DNA from: Flavobacterium aquicola | Lineage (GTDB): Bacteria > Bacteroidota > Bacteroidia > Flavobacteriales > Flavobacteriaceae | Assembly: GCF_003385115.1 (NCBI RefSeq) | Contig: NZ_QUNI01000006.1 | Location: forward strand, 132,986-196,985 | Direction of reading: 5' to 3' | Length of the DNA: 64,000 nt | In this document: positions 55,622 to 64,000 of the stretch, one piece after another | How positions within the stretch are numbered: the first letter of the stretch is position 1 | Layout: each line of letters opens with the position of its first letter | Program-made: the position numbers and the translations under genes | Notes under the pieces: model-generated | Told to the model about the DNA's origin: nothing | Database searches by the model: none | What the model saw: the letters and a program-made list of their open reading frames with translations, nothing else

Positions 55622-55849
55622 TTACAAATCAAAAACTGAAGTTCTTTTGGCTCGAACCAAATCTTTCAGCCTAATCCAAAAAGCCAAGGTTAAATATACT
55701 CCAAATCCTAAACCTGCAGTTACAAAAGAGATGTAAATAAAAAACAAACGAACGTTTGTAACACGCATTCCTAATTTATCAGCTAATCGGGATGATACAT
55801 GGAAACCATATCTTTCCAAAAAAAATTTCAATTTTACTACTGCTCGCAT
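55622..55849 (-). CDS. Small PspC-like membrane protein
   Basis: A 75-residue protein: RYGFHVSSRLADKLGMRVTN followed by VRLFFIYISFVTAGLGFGVY (about 33-52), a pattern of helix-turn then a hydrophobic segment as in the PspC domain. It lacks the usual GG-V-GGLA start motif, so it is a divergent or reduced form. It lies 85 nt after the DUF2851 gene on the same strand. It is possibly envelope-stress related, inferred only from family resemblance. Confidence 0.6.
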   Translation of the reverse strand: MRAVVKLKFFLERYGFHVSSRLADKLGMRVTNVRLFFIYISFVTAGLGFGVYLTLAFWIRLKDLVRAKRTSVFDL

Positions 55850-55934
55850 AATTCCATATTTTTACAAAATTACAAAATTTCAGATTTAGTATTGAAATGA
55901 ATTTGACATCAATAAACAAAAACGACATCCTAAA

Positions 55935-57206
55935 TCAATGTGCTTTTAGCAATTCTACGCCAATAGCGCAATCTAAGCATTTATTCTTACTGCAGTATTC
56001 ATTTTTGAGCTGTAATAACGATTGGGTTTCAAACGCATTTTTTGGCTTTAATCCAAAAGAACTGAATTTCTCCATAATTGAATTCTTCTCAGCTTCAACT
56101 TCATTCAGCATAGTAATCAAATCCTCAGAATCTTCTCTACCTTGACTTTTGGCATAAGCAAATTGAATCGGAATAATAGTATTCAGTATAATTAAATCAA
56201 TGAAAGATTTAGTCAAAGATTTCTTTTTCTTTGGGCTTTCTTTGTCAAATTGATAATGAGTCTGCCAATATAGTGCAACCGAAACACCAAAAATTTCATA
56301 AATAGCCTCAAGGGAATTCAAACTGCTTATTTTAGAAAACAGATTTTGCTGTTTGTGATATAAATTCGCCAATTGTGAAAGCCGAATCGTTGGAAAATTA
56401 TCAGGGCGGTGCTTAAAAAACTGCACTGGCTCAATAAAACTTTTTTCTATTTGATATTTATGCAACAGATAAAAATATCGAAATTTCAAGTCCTTAAAGT
56501 AAGAATCCTCTTTCTCCCTATCCAATAAACCAGCTGTCCCAAACAATAAAGCTTCCAGATTTTCAACTTCAAAACATTCTTTACGGATTATTGAAAAAGG
56601 AATAATTTGGGCAATTTTAAGAAACACTTCTCCGTTCGTATTTAATCCAAAATTTTTAGCCAAAAGACAAAACAAAACGCTTTCCCAATCATTGTTTGTC
56701 GCTTCTAATAATTCTAAAATGGGTTTTGATTTTCTTTCTAAACGTTCAAAAAACAGACGCTCCTGCCAATTAGTTAATGTAAATTGAGGAATCTCCTTTA
56801 ATTGCTTTTCGCAAAAAATCCAAGATTTTGGAGCCAATAGCTTTTGATAATTATTGAGAGTTACAGGAGCAACATAGTTTTTGAGTTCGAGAACGGGGAT
56901 TTCAGAATTATCGTTTCTAAAAATCTCAAGATCATGTTCCCAAACTACATGTAATATTACATTTTCATAACCTGCATCTCTCTCATGGTTATGCACATAC
57001 CAATCAGAAGATTTAACGTGGATTTCTACATTTCCTGCCCACTTTTGGTTTCCTATTGTTATTTGCGCATTGAAAAAATCTGGTCCTGCCAACTCTAAAT
57101 ACTGACCCACATGACTAATTATGATTTCCTCTTGATTGTATGTTTTTAGATTTAAAGTATTAAACTTTTTAAACTTCCAAATATGATGCAGAAAATCTTC
57201 CTTCAT
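55935..57206 (-). CDS. DUF2851 family protein
   Basis: A 423-residue protein with the DUF2851 pattern: MKEDFLHHIWKFKKFNTLNL at the N-terminus, GPDFFNAQITIGNQKWAGNV near 38-57, HVKSSDWYVHNHERDAGYEN (about 63-82) and VILHVVWEHDLEIF. A C-terminal CSKNKCLDCAIGVELLKAH holds three or four cysteines that could bind metal. The family occurs widely in Bacteroidetes and has no known function. The gene lies 110 nt from the exonuclease gene, and a PspC-like gene follows it. Confidence 0.85.
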   Translation of the reverse strand: MKEDFLHHIWKFKKFNTLNLKTYNQEEIIISHVGQYLELAGPDFFNAQITIGNQKWAGNVEIHVKSSDWYVHNHERDAGYENVILHVVWEHDLEIFRNDNSEIPVLELKNYVAPVTLNNYQKLLAPKSWIFCEKQLKEIPQFTLTNWQERLFFERLERKSKPILELLEATNNDWESVLFCLLAKNFGLNTNGEVFLKIAQIIPFSIIRKECFEVENLEALLFGTAGLLDREKEDSYFKDLKFRYFYLLHKYQIEKSFIEPVQFFKHRPDNFPTIRLSQLANLYHKQQNLFSKISSLNSLEAIYEIFGVSVALYWQTHYQFDKESPKKKKSLTKSFIDLIILNTIIPIQFAYAKSQGREDSEDLITMLNEVEAEKNSIMEKFSSFGLKPKNAFETQSLLQLKNEYCSKNKCLDCAIGVELLKAH

Positions 57207-57316
57207 GCTGTTTCGTTTTTTAAACTACTTAATTACTAAACTGTTAAACTAAAGTAGTAAAAAAAACAGAAAACTTAACTTACAAAATAAAAAAATAATT
57301 ATACTAATCAAAAGTA

Positions 57317-57799
57317 CTACCTAAATAAATATAACTTTGCGCAAGCTCTCGCATCAGATAAGGCTTCATGATGGTCTAGCGTTATATTCATTTCACGACA
57401 GCAATCACTAAGTTTTGTTGGTTTAAATCCTTTAGACTTGTATATTTTCACAGTACATTCCCAACGCGAACCAATATTTAAATCATCGTAATTGAGATCA
57501 TGAAGTGCCATCGATTTGGCCAAAACGTTTCTATCAAAGCTTTCATTGTGGGCTACTACAACTCTATTTTGAAGTCTTCTTTGAATTTCAGGAAAGACTT
57601 CTTTAAAGGTTTTAGCGTTTACTGTGTCTCTTGGATATATTCCATGAACCCGAATCGTGAAGGGATTATATTCGTTATTGGGAGGTTTGATTAAAGTCAC
57701 AAACTCATCCACAATAATTCCGTTTTCGACAGTAACAATACCCACTGAACAAGGATGGTAAGCGGTTGCAGTTTCAAAATCTATAGCAGTGAAGGTCAT
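57317..57799 (-). CDS. DnaQ-like 3'-5' exonuclease
   Basis: From the ATG at 57799, a 160-residue DEDDh exonuclease. Motif Exo I is AIDFETAT (Asp7, Glu9), Exo II HNESFDRNVL (about 94-103), and Exo III HHEALSDARACAKLY near the C-terminus. It matches the small stand-alone DnaQ/ExoX-type proteins that degrade DNA or RNA 3' ends. An in-frame TTG at 57811 would add four residues. It lies between DUF2851 and the cystathionine beta-synthase gene on the same strand, with no short-distance operon signal. Confidence 0.88.
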   Translation of the reverse strand: MTFTAIDFETATAYHPCSVGIVTVENGIIVDEFVTLIKPPNNEYNPFTIRVHGIYPRDTVNAKTFKEVFPEIQRRLQNRVVVAHNESFDRNVLAKSMALHDLNYDDLNIGSRWECTVKIYKSKGFKPTKLSDCCREMNITLDHHEALSDARACAKLYLFR

Positions 57800-57858
57800 G
57801 GGAGTTTTCAATTTTGAATTGCAGATTCAATAATGATAAAATCTGCAATTCGAATACG

Positions 57859-59220
57859 TTATTTCATCAATCTAATTATATCCGATTTTGTAATAATCTG
57901 ATGGTTTCCATTTTCCAGATCAACTAAAACGGCATCTGTATTTTTGGAGAAAAACTTAGATACTTCTTCTATTGGAGTACTTAACTTTACAATAGGAAAA
58001 GGTTTTCCCATCACTTCTTTAATTGGTTTATCGACTACATTCTTATCAATCATATAACTTCTAAACAAATCAGTTTCATCAACAGAACCAACAAATCCAG
58101 TAATATCAACGACTGGAATTTGTGAAATATCGTGCTTACGCATACGATCAATTGCGTGCGAAACCAATTCTTCAGTACGAACTACAATCAATTGTTTCCC
58201 AATATGATCTTTAACAACATCTTCCGCTTTAGTAAATTCCTCTTCTAAGAATCCTCTTTCTCTCATCCAGTCATCATTAAACATTTTGCCTACATAACGG
58301 CTTCCCGAATCATGAAACAGCACCACTACAACATCTTCCGGCTTGAAATGTTCTTTTAGCTGCAGCAAACCTTTTATGGCTGCACCAGCAGAATTTCCAA
58401 CAAATATTCCCTCCTCCAGAGCAATTTTTCGGGTGTAAACCGCAGCATCTTTATCGGTTACTTTGGTAAATCCATCGATTAAAGAAAAGTCAACATTCTT
58501 TGGCAGAATATCTTCTCCTATCCCTTCGGTGATATACGAATAAATTTCGTTTTCATCAAAAACTCCAGTTTCGTGGTACTTCTTAAACACAGATCCGTAG
58601 GTATCAATTCCCCAAATTTTTATATTCGGGTTTTTCTCTTTAAGATATTTTCCAACACCGGAAATTGTTCCGCCTGTACCTACTCCAACTACAAAATGAG
58701 TAATCTTTCCATCAGTCTGTTTCCAGATTTCAGGTCCTGTCTGTTCGTAATGTGCCAATGAATTGGATAAATTATCATATTGATTTACATACCAGGAATT
58801 AGGTGTTTCTTCAGCCAGTCTTTTAGAAACTGAATAATAGGAACGCGGGTCGGTTGGTTCCACATCTGTTGGACAAACAACAACTTTTGCACCAACAGCA
58901 CGAAGAATATCCATTTTTTCTTTGGACTGCTTATCGGATATCACGCAGATTAATTTGTATCCTTTAATGATTGCTACAAGAGCGAGTCCCATTCCTGTAT
59001 TTCCGGAAGTTCCTTCAATTATAGTTCCGCCTGGCTGTAAACGACCATCAGCTTCGGCATCTTCAATCATTTTGACAGCCATCCGGTCCTTAACCGAATT
59101 TCCTGGATTGAATGTCTCAACTTTGGCAAGAACCAACGCATCAACTCCCGAAACTATTTTATTGAGTTTTACTAAAGGAGTATTCCCAATTGTTCCTAAT
59201 ATGTTTTCAGAGTATTCCAT
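57859..59220 (-). CDS. Cystathionine beta-synthase-type PLP enzyme
   Basis: A 453-residue protein combining an N-terminal CysK/CBS-type PLP domain with a C-terminal pair of CBS modules. The PLP lysine is Lys44 in NPGNSVKDRMA, GGTIIEGTSGNTGMGLALVA (about 63-82) binds the PLP phosphate, and VVGVGTGGTISGVGKYLK is the second conserved loop. CBS modules lie at about 340-395 (VRTEELVSHAIDRMRKHDIS) and 400-453. The enzyme condenses serine or O-acetylserine with homocysteine or sulfide; the CBS pair suggests allosteric regulation. It could equally be annotated as cysteine synthase with CBS domains. Confidence 0.9.
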   Translation of the reverse strand: MEYSENILGTIGNTPLVKLNKIVSGVDALVLAKVETFNPGNSVKDRMAVKMIEDAEADGRLQPGGTIIEGTSGNTGMGLALVAIIKGYKLICVISDKQSKEKMDILRAVGAKVVVCPTDVEPTDPRSYYSVSKRLAEETPNSWYVNQYDNLSNSLAHYEQTGPEIWKQTDGKITHFVVGVGTGGTISGVGKYLKEKNPNIKIWGIDTYGSVFKKYHETGVFDENEIYSYITEGIGEDILPKNVDFSLIDGFTKVTDKDAAVYTRKIALEEGIFVGNSAGAAIKGLLQLKEHFKPEDVVVVLFHDSGSRYVGKMFNDDWMRERGFLEEEFTKAEDVVKDHIGKQLIVVRTEELVSHAIDRMRKHDISQIPVVDITGFVGSVDETDLFRSYMIDKNVVDKPIKEVMGKPFPIVKLSTPIEEVSKFFSKNTDAVLVDLENGNHQIITKSDIIRLMK

Positions 59221-59338
59221 TTAGTTATTTTTCAGATGTTACAACTTAAACTATAGCATTTCTATATAGTTCGTATGGAAGTAAAATTAGTATTATTTTT
59301 TATCTAAACTAACTTTTTAGAGTGATTTTGTTATAAAA

Positions 59339-61309
59339 TTAATTAAAGAAATTCCAAACTAACCCAAAACGGATCAAGAAATCACGGTATGGATTATTCG
59401 CATCCGAAAAATAATCATTCTTAGAAAACAATGAATTAATGTGCTCCGCTTTAAAATAAATTCGGGTACGCTGTATTTTAAAATTCACAAAATAATCGAT
59501 AAGTGGGGAATTCCCAATTTTTACTCTATCCTGTACAAAGAATTCGCCAATTACAGGATTATAATTATTCGTATAATAACTGGTAAAATAATTAAACTCT
59601 ACACCAGTCTGGAAAAATAATTTATTATTAAACAAAGTATTAGTATAATACAATGTATTTCTGGTTACAAATTCAGGAACATTCAAAATCGCATCGGACT
59701 GATCTACTTTCTGGAATAATAAAGTATTGTCTAAAGCCCATTTACCAACTACGAATTCCCTTGAAACTTTTAGAGAAGCATAATTAATTGCTTTACCATA
59801 CTGCTTAGGAGCTACTATCTGCATACTGTCTTGCCTTTGGGAAGCATTGGTTATATCAGCAAAATATAAATGATCGTTTATACTATTCAACTGCATTGAT
59901 AATGAAACCCATTTGGTATCAGCATTTGCACTAATAGAATTAATTTTTTCATTCACAAAAGTATTAGACCAATTGTAGTCTTTATAACTGCTTTGAAATA
60001 AATTATAATTATTATTTGGCAGTTTATTCATGCTTTGGTAACGAAATGATAATTGATTTTCATCATTCCAATCGTATACTGCCGACGCATCTAAATTAAA
60101 TAAATTATCATCTGTTAATGATTTAGAATATAAAACCTTGCCATTCCATTTGTCTTTACGATAATTATATTGTCCTCCTATTGTATTAATGCGCTGACTT
60201 AGTAAATTACCAACGGTAACATCATTATCTAAATATAAAATATTGTTATAAAAATAATTCGTATGCAGATCATCTGCAAAAAAAGTAAATGATCCCAAAG
60301 TCATATTCTCATAAACCACTCCAACCTTGTTGTACATTTTATTATAATTCGTTTTATCGTCTATCCCACTGGCAACAAACGACTCACCAAAGCGAAACAC
60401 AGCCGTACCGCCTACTGACGAAGCGATTGTTCCTTGAGTATAGCCATAGCCAAACTTCTCATAATTGAACTGTTCAGTAACATATAAATTATTAGCCCCC
60501 TTTTTAGGATTGATTCTAAAAGTCTGATCTATAAAAAAACGTTTTCCTTTTAATTCCGAAGTTGCATCTTCAAAATAAACTCCTAATCGCTGTCTATTAT
60601 CAAAGGCAGGGTCACCGCTAGTAAAATCACTTACGTTGCTAATACCGCCATTTTCTTCATTCTCAAATCTCTGAGAGGTATAATGCAGGTTTGCAATATA
60701 ACGGCCATCTTTAGTATTATAGCTCGTTGTAAACCTAAAGTTTCCTGATCTTGCCTGCTGATTTATGTATCTTCCTTCGGATCGCAACGCTCTAAAAGCT
60801 ATAGAAAAATTAAGCCTTGGAGAAGTATTGATAGCAAAATAGGAATCCGCCGACTGCCCCTGCTGTATGGTTGTCTTAAAATATAATTCGGTTACGGGAG
60901 TCGCTACATTGGCATACTTAATATCGCCGGCTCTCATATAATTAAACTGCTTTGCTGTAAAACCAAATTCCGGATAAGGCGAAAAACCATTTAATCCATA
61001 TTGCAAAGTATTGTATGTCTGCCCATCATTAGGAAAAGCCAAAAGTCCAAAATTATCTCTTCTCAAATAGTTATGGCTATACGATTTTCTGATAGACTGA
61101 GTTGTATCGATATAAGTAGTATCCCGATCTAATGTGATAAACTGATACATATCATAAGTTGCCTCAGGTGCTTTTTTCTTCTTTATGGAATCCGAAGAAT
61201 TGTATTTGCTGTTATAATCCATTTCTTTAGCACTGTTAACCTGCTTATTTTTCTGCGAAAACAGGAGTACCGGAAAAACCAAAAAAATTAAAGAAAAGAA
61301 AATCCTCAT
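59339..61309 (-). CDS. Putative outer-membrane porin (Bacteroidetes type)
   Basis: From the ATG at 61309 a 656-residue protein with a signal peptide (MRIFFSLIFLVFPVLLFSQ). The remainder consists of many short aromatic-ended beta-strand segments (DYFVNFKIQRTRIYFKAEHI, FLIRFGLVWNFFN at the C-terminus), the pattern of a large outer-membrane beta-barrel ending in an aromatic residue. It matches the 'putative porin' family common in Bacteroidetes. Substrate is unknown. The promoter TACCTTTG at 61354-61361 lies 45 nt upstream, so the shorter start is preferred over the frame opening at 61318. It is transcribed alone. Confidence 0.85.
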   Translation of the reverse strand: MRIFFSLIFLVFPVLLFSQKNKQVNSAKEMDYNSKYNSSDSIKKKKAPEATYDMYQFITLDRDTTYIDTTQSIRKSYSHNYLRRDNFGLLAFPNDGQTYNTLQYGLNGFSPYPEFGFTAKQFNYMRAGDIKYANVATPVTELYFKTTIQQGQSADSYFAINTSPRLNFSIAFRALRSEGRYINQQARSGNFRFTTSYNTKDGRYIANLHYTSQRFENEENGGISNVSDFTSGDPAFDNRQRLGVYFEDATSELKGKRFFIDQTFRINPKKGANNLYVTEQFNYEKFGYGYTQGTIASSVGGTAVFRFGESFVASGIDDKTNYNKMYNKVGVVYENMTLGSFTFFADDLHTNYFYNNILYLDNDVTVGNLLSQRINTIGGQYNYRKDKWNGKVLYSKSLTDDNLFNLDASAVYDWNDENQLSFRYQSMNKLPNNNYNLFQSSYKDYNWSNTFVNEKINSISANADTKWVSLSMQLNSINDHLYFADITNASQRQDSMQIVAPKQYGKAINYASLKVSREFVVGKWALDNTLLFQKVDQSDAILNVPEFVTRNTLYYTNTLFNNKLFFQTGVEFNYFTSYYTNNYNPVIGEFFVQDRVKIGNSPLIDYFVNFKIQRTRIYFKAEHINSLFSKNDYFSDANNPYRDFLIRFGLVWNFFN

Positions 61310-61353
61310 TTGAAACAATTATAATTAGGCAATTATTTTACAGATATATCCAG

Positions 61354-61361
61354 CAAAGGTA
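61354..61361 (-). promoter_or_regulatory. Predicted promoter element of the porin gene
   Basis: On the minus strand TACCTTTG matches TAnnTTTG, 44 nt upstream of the porin ATG at 61309. Confidence 0.5.
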
Positions 61362-61454
61362 AAGGATAAAAACGTATAAATAAAAAAACACCCAATTTAT
61401 AAAGTAAACGTTAACACATATTTTTTTTACAAACCAGCACTTTATATTTTCAAA

Positions 61455-61590
61455 TAATCAGGGCGAGCCACCATCCCGATAAAAGGGCTATTTCACTTTA
61501 CGGGTATACGCCCTTTTACCGGTATGGTGTCAGGCTATACGCTCCGCAGCTGCGGATTGCTTCTATCCTTCTCGCGGAGCAGCAGTGACT
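61455..61590 (-). repeat. Structured intergenic element, copy C
   Basis: Read on the minus strand: box 1 GGATAGAAGC (61559-61568), AA, hairpin 1 TCCGC-AGCT-GCGGA (61543-61556), box 2 GCGTATAGCC (61533-61542), TGAC, then hairpin 2 pairing 61469-61488 with 61510-61529 at 18 of 20 positions. The plan, box spacing and the five-pair tetraloop hairpin equal copy B, but the hairpin sequences differ. The R-Y pair between the boxes is G-C in B and A-T here. Confidence 0.75.
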
Positions 61591-61703
61591 TAGAAAGTTT
61601 TAAACATCAGCCATAACAATTTTATCTATTAATACTGTTTACTGTCTTTTTCAAAAATCAAAAAAAAACACAATATTTGCAGTACAAAAAGATTTTAACC
61701 TGT

Positions 61704-62366
61704 ATGCTTCAAAATAATTTCTCCTCCTTTGTTTTCGAAACTGGCACCGACGAAGCAGGACGCGGATGCCTCGCTGGACCAGTAACCGCCGCTGCTGTCA
61801 TACTCCCATTAGATTTTGAAAATAGTATTTTGAACGACAGTAAGCAGTTATCCGAAAAAATACGGGGACAGCTTAGACCTATTATTGAATCACAAGCCAT
61901 CACATTTGCAGTAACCCATCTGCATCCAGAGGAGATTGACGAAATAAACATCCTAAATGCATCGATGAAAGGAATGCAGGAAAGCATTTTAAAATTATCT
62001 CAAATTCCCGAATTTATCATTGTAGACGGCAATCGATCCTTGAATGCCAAATTGGGTTTAAAAAACACTTTTGGAAAACAATTCTGCAATGCTGAAATCG
62101 AATTACTGAAATCAATTCCCAACCAGAGCATCATAAAAGGAGACTCTAAATATTTGAGCATTGCAGCAGCTTCTATTTTGGCCAAAACCTACCGCGATGA
62201 ATATATGGATAAAATTCACGAAGAATTCCCAATGTACAACTGGAAACAAAACAAAGGTTATCCAACCAAAGAACACCGCGAAGCCATCAAAAAACATGGC
62301 CCGACAAAATACCACCGAATGAGTTTCAGACTATTGCCGGAACAATTAGAACTGGATCTTTTTTAA
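61704..62366 (+). CDS. rnhB: Ribonuclease HII
   Basis: From the ATG at 61704 a 220-residue type 2 RNase H that removes ribonucleotides from DNA and RNA-DNA hybrids. The catalytic acidic pair Asp16-Glu17 lies in [21 protein letters not shown] (about 107-112) carries the next Asp, and [17 protein letters not shown] (about 153-169) is a conserved helix with the fourth acidic residue. The frame open from a TTG at 61677 adds nine residues and is less likely. It lies divergent from the porin gene and is convergent with the TonB receptor. Confidence 0.95.
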   Translation: MLQNNFSSFVFETGTDEAGRGCLAGPVTAAAVILPLDFENSILNDSKQLSEKIRGQLRPIIESQAITFAVTHLHPEEIDEINILNASMKGMQESILKLSQIPEFIIVDGNRSLNAKLGLKNTFGKQFCNAEIELLKSIPNQSIIKGDSKYLSIAAASILAKTYRDEYMDKIHEEFPMYNWKQNKGYPTKEHREAIKKHGPTKYHRMSFRLLPEQLELDLF

Positions 62367-62368
62367 AC

Positions 62369-62402
62369 AATAAAAAAGGCCTATCAAACTGACAAGCCTC
62401 AT
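62369..62402 (-). terminator. Terminator of the TonB receptor gene
   Basis: On the minus strand AGGCTTGTCA can pair with TGATAGGCCT, imperfectly, followed by a T run. It lies directly after the receptor stop and also after rnhB on the other strand. Confidence 0.55.
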
Positions 62403-62405
62403 TTA

Positions 62406-64000
62406 TTAAAACTGAAATTTATATCCAAAATCAGGAGAAAATCCAATCTGGTCTTTTTGATCTATTTTATTCGTCAGTCGGTTATATTCCAGCTGAAAAA
62501 CATTGGTATGATTGGTCACATTCTGCAGATCGATATAAAACTGATGGAATCTTTTTTTCTTTTTACTGTTAAATTTAATTCCAAATTTCACATCAAGCCT
62601 TAAATATGAGTCATATTGTTTACTAAACGCATTGGCATCATCCGTGATTTCATAACCTGCATCATTCGAAGCTTCTAAATCCACAGGCGTGTAATAACGT
62701 CCGCCAGCGGTTGTGAATTTTGTATCAATTGAAAACACATTTTTCTTTGTCTTTCCAATTTTAAATTCTTTTCCAGCCAAAAGATTAACAACATGACCGT
62801 TATTAAAAGGTGAATTTCTTTCAACATTATCACTTCCTTCATATTTACTTTCAAAAAGCGAAGTCGTAAACAAAGCATAATAACCTTCACTGAAGAATTT
62901 TTCGGCAGTAAATTCAATACCCTGATTATACCCTTTTCCATTACTTACCAGCGATGTTTTATCTGTCGAATAGCCAAAATCTGCACCCTCCGTCAAAGTA
63001 GAATAAGTACTTGGAAAAGATTCTACTCCCGCCTTACTGATATCCTGATAATACAGTTCTATTTTACCTCTCCATTTTTTAGCCAATCGCACATCATAAC
63101 CCAAAACATAATGCTGGCTTTGAACTAAATCCAGGTTTTTATTGGTCTGTACCTGACTTCCGCCAACATATTCATTTAAAAATAATATCGGCGCCGGCAC
63201 GTTCTGATGGTGAAGACCGTAACCAAAACTGATAGTGTTTTTGGAATTTACTGCATAAGACAGAGCGGTTCTGGGCTCAATAGCAAATTCTTCGTTTACC
63301 GAAAAATACTGACCGTGGATACCCGCATTAAGAGTTAGTTTCTCTGTCAGACGGAATTGTCCCTGTGCAAAAGGCTGAAAAACATTGTAATTTCCATCAT
63401 TATTAATCAGTTTTACAAAATCGGGGTAACCGTCTCCGTCGTTATCCTGCTGTCTGTCTCTGGAAGTAACATTCGCATCGAGAGAATAATTTTCGAAAAG
63501 CAAACCGGCACGAAATGTTACTTTCTTACTTATTTTGGAGTTGAATAAAGTAGAGAATGTGATTCTGTTTTCGGTATTGTCCGTATTAATAAACGGCAGT
63601 CTGTTTTCGCTTGGCGTGCCGTAATCATAATAACGAAAGTTCTGGTAGGTATTTTTAGAATTAGACGCACCTACAATAGTTTTTAAATACGAATTATTTC
63701 CAATTTCTAAATTGTGTTTTAATCCAAAAGAAGCAAAACCAGAAGTCACATAACTGTCTTCATCCTTAGTGGCAAAAGGATCATCTTTATCAATATCTGC
63801 ACCCAAAAAATCAATATCTGAAGTTCCGTAAATTCCAAAAAGCGAAAAATTCCCCAATTTGGTTTTACCAAAATCGACATTAAAACTGATGTCACTGTAA
63901 TTGGGCTGTGCAGCTGTGCCCGCCAAACCCGTAATACCCACAAAACCATATCTTGCCGCACCAACAAACGAACCTCCTTTATTTCCAAGAGGTCCTTCAG
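62406..64000 (-). CDS. TonB-dependent receptor, C-terminal part (5' end outside window)
   Basis: The minus-strand frame is open to the window edge, giving the last 531 residues of an outer-membrane receptor. The first visible residues (EGPLGNKGGSFVGAARYGF) belong to the start of the barrel after the plug. Repeated strand-turn elements with aromatic residues follow, and the chain ends in DFGYKFQF, a typical barrel C-terminus with terminal Phe. Such receptors import siderophores, vitamin B12 or glycans using TonB energy. The missing N-terminus would show whether it has a carboxypeptidase-like domain, and no ligand can be assigned. It is closed by a weak terminator. Confidence 0.88.
   Translation of the reverse strand, partial: EGPLGNKGGSFVGAARYGFVGITGLAGTAAQPNYSDISFNVDFGKTKLGNFSLFGIYGTSDIDFLGADIDKDDPFATKDEDSYVTSGFASFGLKHNLEIGNNSYLKTIVGASNSKNTYQNFRYYDYGTPSENRLPFINTDNTENRITFSTLFNSKISKKVTFRAGLLFENYSLDANVTSRDRQQDNDGDGYPDFVKLINNDGNYNVFQPFAQGQFRLTEKLTLNAGIHGQYFSVNEEFAIEPRTALSYAVNSKNTISFGYGLHHQNVPAPILFLNEYVGGSQVQTNKNLDLVQSQHYVLGYDVRLAKKWRGKIELYYQDISKAGVESFPSTYSTLTEGADFGYSTDKTSLVSNGKGYNQGIEFTAEKFFSEGYYALFTTSLFESKYEGSDNVERNSPFNNGHVVNLLAGKEFKIGKTKKNVFSIDTKFTTAGGRYYTPVDLEASNDAGYEITDDANAFSKQYDSYLRLDVKFGIKFNSKKKKRFHQFYIDLQNVTNHTNVFQLEYNRLTNKIDQKDQIGFSPDFGYKFQF

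Larger units (their letters stand above)
61310..61703. other. Divergent intergenic region
   Basis: 394 bases between the porin and rnhB. Structured element copy C (61455-61590) fills the centre, and the porin promoter lies at 61354-61361. Just before rnhB is a near-consensus AATATTTG. Nothing else is recognisable. Confidence 0.6.

Noticed and set aside
1..64000. CRISPR array, prophage or defence island
   Set aside because: I saw no regularly spaced direct repeats, cas genes, integrase-flanked module or restriction genes; the only recombinase is the housekeeping Xer type.

Overview
The window is chromosomal DNA of a Flavobacterium-like member of the Bacteroidetes. The evidence is AT-rich intergenic DNA, TAnnTTTG-type promoter elements, near-total absence of Shine-Dalgarno sequences, and families typical of the group: head-GIN (DUF2807) proteins, DUF3467, DUF2851, a putative porin and a TonB-dependent receptor. 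No phage, transposase, CRISPR array or rRNA gene was seen. Most of the window is core genome.

Layout. 1-4950: a truncated DUF4442 gene, then an envelope/regulatory cluster (DUF4870, PadR regulator, PspC membrane protein, two head-GIN proteins). 4961-11970: trxB, tRNA-Pro, udk, an FtsB/DivIC-like protein and both methylmalonyl-CoA mutase subunits. 12030-17158: a muramidase-like protein, a dapF-GNAT-mltG run and an HtrA-type protease. 17347-25068: a long-form GAPDH, a quinone-reductase-like flavoprotein, DUF1801, a divergent Lrp/ald pair, an amino acid permease and a LysM-NlpC/P60 hydrolase. 25565-33450: two different aconitases in tandem (acn, acnB), a MoxR ATPase and a SurA-like chaperone. 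34033-36574: prfC, a small secreted protein and DUF3467.

36638-51538 is the transcription/translation block on the minus strand. Read in the direction of transcription it runs rpsU, Xer recombinase, hpf, tRNA-Thr(TGT), tRNA-Tyr, tRNA-Thr(GGT), tuf, tRNA-Trp, secE, nusG, rplK, rplA, rplJ, rplL, rpoB, rpoC, DUF3467. Terminator-like hairpins subdivide it after rpsU, after hpf, after tuf and between rplL and rpoB. 51783-64000 holds an acyl-CoA dehydrogenase, a helix-hairpin-helix protein, a second permease, a PspC-like protein, DUF2851, a DnaQ-type exonuclease, a cystathionine beta-synthase-type enzyme, a putative porin, rnhB and a truncated TonB receptor.

Two observations stand out. First, three intergenic elements (25353-25493, 51659-51780, 61455-61590) share a module, GATRG on one side and GAYAGC or TAYAGC on the other, that encloses one or more hairpins. 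Copies two and three have the same two-hairpin plan with different sequences in the stems, which is the pattern expected of compensatory change in a structured RNA or DNA element. Second, rpsU (bS21) carries a 12-nt, near-perfect Shine-Dalgarno sequence in a genome that otherwise lacks them, consistent with the bS21 autoregulation proposed for Flavobacterium. Several promoters are packed into or against terminator hairpins. All calls are made by eye; no database search was run.
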